From Deferribacter abyssi (GTDB lineage: Bacteria > Chrysiogenota > Deferribacteres > Deferribacterales > Deferribacteraceae), in contig NZ_JAQNCS010000003.1 in NCBI RefSeq assembly GCF_049472655.1, positions 127,891-191,890 on the forward strand: 64,000 nt of DNA, in the 5' to 3' direction. Below the pieces are notes generated by a model. The model was not told the DNA's origin and ran no database searches. It saw nothing but the letters and a program-made list of their open reading frames with translations. Below are positions 60,986-64,000 of this stretch, in pieces. Each line of letters opens with the position of its first letter. Position 1 is the stretch's first letter. The position numbers and the translations under genes are program-made.

Positions 60986-61967
60986 TATGAAATTGAATGA
61001 ACTTTTAGAAAAATATCCTTACATAAAAGATATTTTCGACAGTTACAATTTAACACTAAAAAACCTTGACCTTACTCTTGATCAGTTTCTTGATACTATT
61101 AACGATGACGATTTGTTAGAACACGGTGTTACAAAAAATGAAATAATCGTAACAATAAACAATCTTATTGAAGAAATTAAAGATATTGAAGAAGAAGAAT
61201 CCAAGTTTAATGTAGAAACGTTAACAATTCTCGGTGGTTACGATAAATCAGGACAAAAAGAAAATATAGAAATAACTATTAAAAAAGGAGAAATCATATC
61301 TGTCGTAGGTCCAACAGGTTCAGGAAAAAGCAGATTGCTTGCTGATATCGAATGGTTGGCACAGGGAGATACAAATACAAAAAGAACCATTTTAATAAAC
61401 GGTCAAAAACCTTCTCTAGATTTCAGGTATTCCACTGATAAAAAACTTGTAGCCCAACTTTCGCAAAACATGAATTTTGTTGTGGATTTAACAGTCAAAG
61501 AGTTTATCACACTTCATGCTGAAAGCCGGATGGTTTTAAATACAGAAAAAATCGTACAGCTTATATACGAAAAATCCAATGAATTAGCTGGAGAAAAATT
61601 TGACTTTGACGCTCCTATCACATCTTTAAGTGGTGGTCAATCAAGAGCTTTAATGATAGCAGACACAGCATTTTTAAGTAAATCTCCTATTGTACTTATT
61701 GACGAAATTGAAAATGCTGGGATAAACAGAAAAAAAGCATTGGAACTCTTAGTTAGTAATGACAAAATCGTCATTATGGCAACACATGATCCAATACTAG
61801 CTCTATTAGCAAATAAAAGACTTGTTATAAATAATGGTAGAATTTCTAAAATTATCGAAACAACAAAAGAAGAAAAAGAGATCTTACCAGCTTTAGAGAA
61901 AATAGATCAAAAACTATTAACTATTAGAAATAAACTACGAGATGGGTTTATAATAAATAAAATATAA
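60978..61967 (+). CDS. ABC-type ATPase with DUF1858-like N-terminus, no permease
   Basis: 329 residues. Residues ~4-70 (KLNELLEKYPYIKDIFDSYNL, VTKNEIIVTINNLIEEI) form a DUF1858-like helical domain similar to that of the first gene in the cluster. The ATPase domain has Walker A VGPTGSGKSRLL, signature LSGGQSRALMIAD, Walker B PIVLIDEIENAG and H-loop MATHDP. No membrane protein is encoded nearby, so it is probably a soluble ABC ATPase comparable in style to SufC, rather than an importer component. An internal ATG at codon 4 is closer to the family start and is an alternative. Confidence 0.75.
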   Translation: MSNMKLNELLEKYPYIKDIFDSYNLTLKNLDLTLDQFLDTINDDDLLEHGVTKNEIIVTINNLIEEIKDIEEEESKFNVETLTILGGYDKSGQKENIEITIKKGEIISVVGPTGSGKSRLLADIEWLAQGDTNTKRTILINGQKPSLDFRYSTDKKLVAQLSQNMNFVVDLTVKEFITLHAESRMVLNTEKIVQLIYEKSNELAGEKFDFDAPITSLSGGQSRALMIADTAFLSKSPIVLIDEIENAGINRKKALELLVSNDKIVIMATHDPILALLANKRLVINNGRISKIIETTKEEKEILPALEKIDQKLLTIRNKLRDGFIINKI

Positions 61968-61978
61968 GGGGGTTTATT

Positions 61979-62221
61979 ATGCACGAAGGATGTAGCGGAA
62001 ATTTTGAAAATGGAAAACAGGTGGTTAATAAACTAAGAATGATGGGATTTAGCAATCAATATATGCCAATGCCTATGAAAATAAAATGTAAAAATTGTAA
62101 AGAAGAGTTTTTGATGGAAACTTTTGAAGCAAAATGCCCTAAGTGTAAGATGACCTACGGAGTAACTCCATGTCACGCTTTCTCTCCAGAAAATGTTAAA
62201 GAAGCTGGCATAGATTATTGA
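61979..62221 (+). CDS. Small zinc-ribbon protein of the DUF1858/GTPase/ABC cluster
   Basis: 80 residues. IKCKNCKEEFLMETFEAKCPKCKMTYGVTPCHAF holds two CxxC pairs plus an extra Cys-His. A further Cys lies at residue 5, in HEGCSG. It starts 11 bp after the ABC ATPase gene with AAGGGGG upstream, so it belongs to the operon. It could be a metal carrier or electron carrier (inference). No named family recognised. Confidence 0.65.
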   Translation: MHEGCSGNFENGKQVVNKLRMMGFSNQYMPMPMKIKCKNCKEEFLMETFEAKCPKCKMTYGVTPCHAFSPENVKEAGIDY

Positions 62222-62264
62222 TAACATGCTTTAAATATTTTTACTACTGGAGGCATAACTTTAA

Positions 62265-62597
62265 ATGTTTAAAAGAGCCCTTAGTAAAGAAAAAAGAATC
62301 AAAAAAGACGCAAAAGTCCTAAAGAAGTTTATAAAGGTGTATTGTAAGAAAAATCATCTAAAAAATGGCATAAAAGAACACAAAGAAGGATATTGTAAAG
62401 AATGTTATGACCTTCTTCATTATGCTTTAAAAAGGAATGAAAAATGTCCTTTAGATCCAAAACCACAATGTAAACACTGTACGATACACTGTTATAAACC
62501 TGAATATAGAGAAAAAATTAAAAAAGTTATGAAGTTTAGTGGCATCTATTTCTTAAAAAGGGGTAGACTTGATTGGGTTCTTCATTATTTCTTTTGA
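62265..62597 (+). CDS. ygbA: YgbA family (nitrous-oxide-stimulated promoter) protein
   Basis: 110 residues. CPLDPKPQCKHCTIHCYKPEYREKIKKVMKFSGIYFLKRGRLDWVLHYFF is a close match in pattern to the YgbA/PF11756 family (quoted here in parts: CPLDPKPQCKHCTIHCY, YREKIKKVMKFSG, GRLDWVLHYF). An earlier YCKECYDLLHYA adds more cysteines. Family genes are induced by nitric oxide or nitrite in enterobacteria under NsrR. It is last in the five-gene cluster, before a strong terminator. Biochemical role unknown; the cysteine-rich pattern suggests metal or iron-sulphur binding. Confidence 0.88.
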   Translation: MFKRALSKEKRIKKDAKVLKKFIKVYCKKNHLKNGIKEHKEGYCKECYDLLHYALKRNEKCPLDPKPQCKHCTIHCYKPEYREKIKKVMKFSGIYFLKRGRLDWVLHYFF

Positions 62598-62607
62598 CAA
62601 AAATAAA

Positions 62608-62630
62608 AAAAGCCCCTTTTTAGGGGCTTT
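62608..62630. terminator. Bidirectional rho-independent terminator
   Basis: AAAGCCCC-TTTTT-AGGGGCTTT-type hairpin with A-rich DNA on one side and T-rich loop/tail. It sits between the convergent ygbA and DUF2155 genes and would serve both. Confidence 0.85.
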
Positions 62631-62653
62631 CCCACTATAACTTCTAAGGTCTT

Positions 62654-63172
62654 TTATTTTTTTAATGCACTTTTATAAACTATGGAATATCTATCATCAG
62701 TAAAAGCATGCATTGTAGGGAATTTACCAAAAACCCAACCATCAAAAACTAGCTGTTTATCCTTATAAATTTTTACTTTAACAGCTGGGTTATTTTCTTC
62801 AGCAGTTTTGGATGTCATAACACCATTCTCATCCATGACAAAATCTGGTAAAAATGCTTCCACCTGAATTGATAAAGGTGTTCCTGATACTTCAGAAGTT
62901 TGTCCAATAATTATTTCTGTATCAATATCTTTTTTTTCTTGATTATCTTTAACAGCAATTATTACACTTTTATATTTTTTTGCTACCTCATCTGGAACAA
63001 CTATCCTCTTTTCAACTTTCTGCTCAGCTTCTTTAGGAGTTTGTGTATTTACAACTTTTTCTTGCTGTACCTGTTCTGTGTGTATATCAGTTTTACTCTC
63101 TCCTTCGTCTTTCATTGCATTTTGTGAACATGCTATCGTTACCGCTAAAAGAATAAATAAAATTTTTTTCAT
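62654..63172 (-). CDS. DUF2155 lipoprotein
   Basis: 172 residues. Lipoprotein signal MKKILFILLAVTIAC with the lipid-modified cysteine at residue 15. Residues 16-60 are a low-complexity, charged linker. The C-terminal domain PLSIQVEAFLPDFVMDENGVMTSKTAEENNPAVKVKI, then LVFDGWVFGKFPTMHAFTDDRYSIVY, follows the DUF2155 pattern (NPAV...F.GW.F...P..H.F....Y). Function unknown; periplasmic or outer-membrane anchored. Strong AGGAGG before ATG. A small hairpin with T-tract lies in its leader (63200-63222). Confidence 0.8.
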   Translation of the reverse strand: MKKILFILLAVTIACSQNAMKDEGESKTDIHTEQVQQEKVVNTQTPKEAEQKVEKRIVVPDEVAKKYKSVIIAVKDNQEKKDIDTEIIIGQTSEVSGTPLSIQVEAFLPDFVMDENGVMTSKTAEENNPAVKVKIYKDKQLVFDGWVFGKFPTMHAFTDDRYSIVYKSALKK

Positions 63173-63494
63173 CCTTGCCTCCTATAATAATCGAACACAA
63201 AAAGGGTAATTCATACCCCTCTTTTAATTGTATTCGATATGTATAGTTACAAAAACTATTTAAATCAAGTATTTTTTGAACAGAATACTATATTCTATCT
63301 TTTATAAAAATTACAAAGGTAATAGAATATGGAAGATTTTATACTTCAAAAAGATTACAAACTACAAATTTGATCATCGATATTGAAAATGCTATAATTA
63401 TTTATTGTTTTTATATTTTAAAAAAAATGTAATTTCCTGCAATAAAATTGTTGAAAAATTTTTTATGATGTATTATATAATGGTTCGCTCATTC
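63173..63494. other. Gap between DUF2155 gene and tRNA-Ser
   Basis: No gene seen. Near the left side a GGGTA/TACCC hairpin (63204-63218) with a T-tract on the minus strand could attenuate the lipoprotein gene. Near the right side TTGAAA (63451-63456) and TATAAT (63476-63481), spaced 19 nt, may be the tRNA promoter. Confidence 0.4.
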
Positions 63495-63586
63495 GGAGGG
63501 GTGGCCGAGTCTGGCTTAAGGCGGCGGTCTTGAAAACCGCTGTGGGTTAACGCCCACCGTGGGTTCGAATCCTACCCCCTCCGCCA
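63495..63586 (+). tRNA. tRNA-Ser (anticodon TGA)
   Basis: 92 nt with encoded CCA. Acceptor GGAGGGG/CCCCTCC, discriminator G; anticodon stem GCGGT-CTTGAAA-ACCGC giving TGA; long variable arm (TGTGGGTTAACGCCCACC) typical of a type II serine tRNA; T-arm GTTCGAATC. It is 9 bp from the next tRNA-Ser. Confidence 0.97.
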
Positions 63587-63595
63587 TTTTTTTAT

Positions 63596-63686
63596 GGAGA
63601 GGTGGCCGAGTCGGTCGAAGGCGCTCGCCTGCTAAGCGAGTGTACCCCTAAAAAGGGTACCGCGGGTTCGAATCCCGCCCTCTCCG
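63596..63686 (+). tRNA. tRNA-Ser (anticodon GCT)
   Basis: 91 nt, CCA not encoded. Acceptor GGAGAGG/CCTCTCC, discriminator G; anticodon stem CTCGC-CTGCTAA-GCGAG giving GCT; long variable arm (TGTACCCCTAAAAAGGGTAC); T-arm GGTTCGAATCC. Probably co-transcribed with the preceding tRNA-Ser. Confidence 0.97.
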
Positions 63687-63804
63687 TCTTAAATTGAAAA
63701 CACAAATATTTCCTATCGATAAAATAAAGTTCATCCAATTACAAAAAATCTAGTTTAATGTAAATTCGTTGTGCATAAATGGAGTGACGCCAGTTAATTT
63801 TTTA

Positions 63805-63833
63805 TTGACAAAACTAAAATTATGTTTTAAAAT
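63805..63833 (+). promoter_or_regulatory. Sigma-70 promoter before the right-edge gene
   Basis: TTGACA (63805-63810), exact 17-nt spacer, TAAAAT (63828-63833). It predicts a long leader of about 145 nt before the ATG at 63985. A later TATAAT (63960-63965) without a -35 is an alternative. Confidence 0.55.
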
Positions 63834-63910
63834 AGTTTTTAGTAAAATATATAACATTATATCTGGAAGTCACATCCAAAACTATACCCAAACAATTTTG
63901 ATAATAACGG

Positions 63911-63954
63911 GATCTAAAGGATCATTTTTCGTATCATTAAGTAACCTTTAGATC
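63911..63954. repeat. Inverted repeat in leader of the right-edge gene
   Basis: Perfect 10-bp arms GATCTAAAGG (63911-63920) and CCTTTAGATC (63945-63954) around a 24-nt loop, upstream of the Shine-Dalgarno. It could be an mRNA hairpin or a split operator. The rest of the 63687-63984 gap shows no gene. Confidence 0.5.
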
Positions 63955-63984
63955 GATTATATAATATACTGAAGGAGAGGTGCT

Positions 63985-64000
63985 ATGTATTTTGAAAGCA
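63985..64000 (+). CDS. Start of an unidentified gene (partial)
   Basis: ATG at 63985 preceded by a very strong AAGGAGAGG Shine-Dalgarno; the first codons read MYFES. Only 16 bases are in the window, so no function can be given. The start is credible because of the ribosome-binding site and the promoter upstream. Confidence 0.6.

Noticed and set aside
63769..63951. 60-residue plus-strand frame before the right-edge gene.
   Set aside because: No ribosome-binding site, overlaps the promoter and the inverted repeat, and has no recognisable similarity.

Overview
The window is AT-rich chromosomal DNA from a Gram-negative, flagellated, probably strictly or facultatively anaerobic bacterium. LPS genes (lptE, a heptose kinase), a flagellar rod/hook gene, rubrerythrin, a YgbA-type nitrosative-stress protein and a type III-A CRISPR system all fit that. 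The gene mix resembles Deferribacterota (Deferribacter, Calditerrivibrio, Flexistipes), but this is an impression from content and base composition, not a proven assignment.

Layout. 1-3514: minus-strand operon of a membrane protein, a GAF/HD-GYP protein, a single-domain response regulator and a birA running off the left edge. 3722-11363: rubrerythrin, then leuS-lptE-holA on plus, sfsA and a Na+/alanine symporter on minus, and a lytic transglycosylase. 11364-26930: a complete type III-A CRISPR-Cas island read leftward: an ERCC4-family nuclease, cas6, cas10/csm1, csm2-csm5, array 2, two CARF proteins, a TPR/primase-polymerase (CAPP-like), cas1, cas2 and array 1. Both arrays have a duplicated leader of about 360 bp on the right and a hairpin-bounded element on the left. 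The element beside array 2 carries a four-helix-bundle (23S-IVP-like) gene broken by one in-frame stop. 26931-27481: structured intergenic DNA. 27482-31973: liv branched-chain amino-acid ABC transporter. 32496: tRNA-Arg. 33537-43528: a compact run of 13 minus-strand genes (trm112-like, hldA-like, nnrDE, tsaE, zinc ribbon, small protein, valS, nadC, small protein, thioredoxin-fold protein, trxB, DUF2914, rsmI) behind one clear promoter. 43616-48112: ZIP transporter, radical SAM, cardiolipin synthase and CoA-disulfide-reductase-like genes on plus.

48183-54250 reads as a self-contained acidic-amino-acid response locus. A periplasmic binding protein and a histidine kinase are divergently transcribed. 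The kinase is coupled to a sigma-54 activator, and the next genes are a glutamate/aspartate-type symporter and an Asp/Glu racemase. A near-consensus sigma-54 promoter and an upstream GTGC/GCAC palindrome precede the symporter. metH, a CoA-binding protein and a flagellar gene follow.

59097-62597 is the most unusual metabolic cluster. It encodes a cytoplasmic solute-binding-like protein, a HypB/CobW-like GTPase, an ABC ATPase with no membrane partner, a zinc ribbon and YgbA, behind an FNR/HcpR-like palindrome. Two of the proteins share a DUF1858-like N-terminal domain. I read it as a possible nitrosative-stress or metallocluster-maturation system. The window ends with a DUF2155 lipoprotein, two tRNA-Ser genes and the first codons of another gene.

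The two strongest candidates for new biology are the primase-polymerase/adaptation module with its accessory nucleases in the CRISPR island, and the five-gene DUF1858/GTPase/ABC/YgbA cluster.
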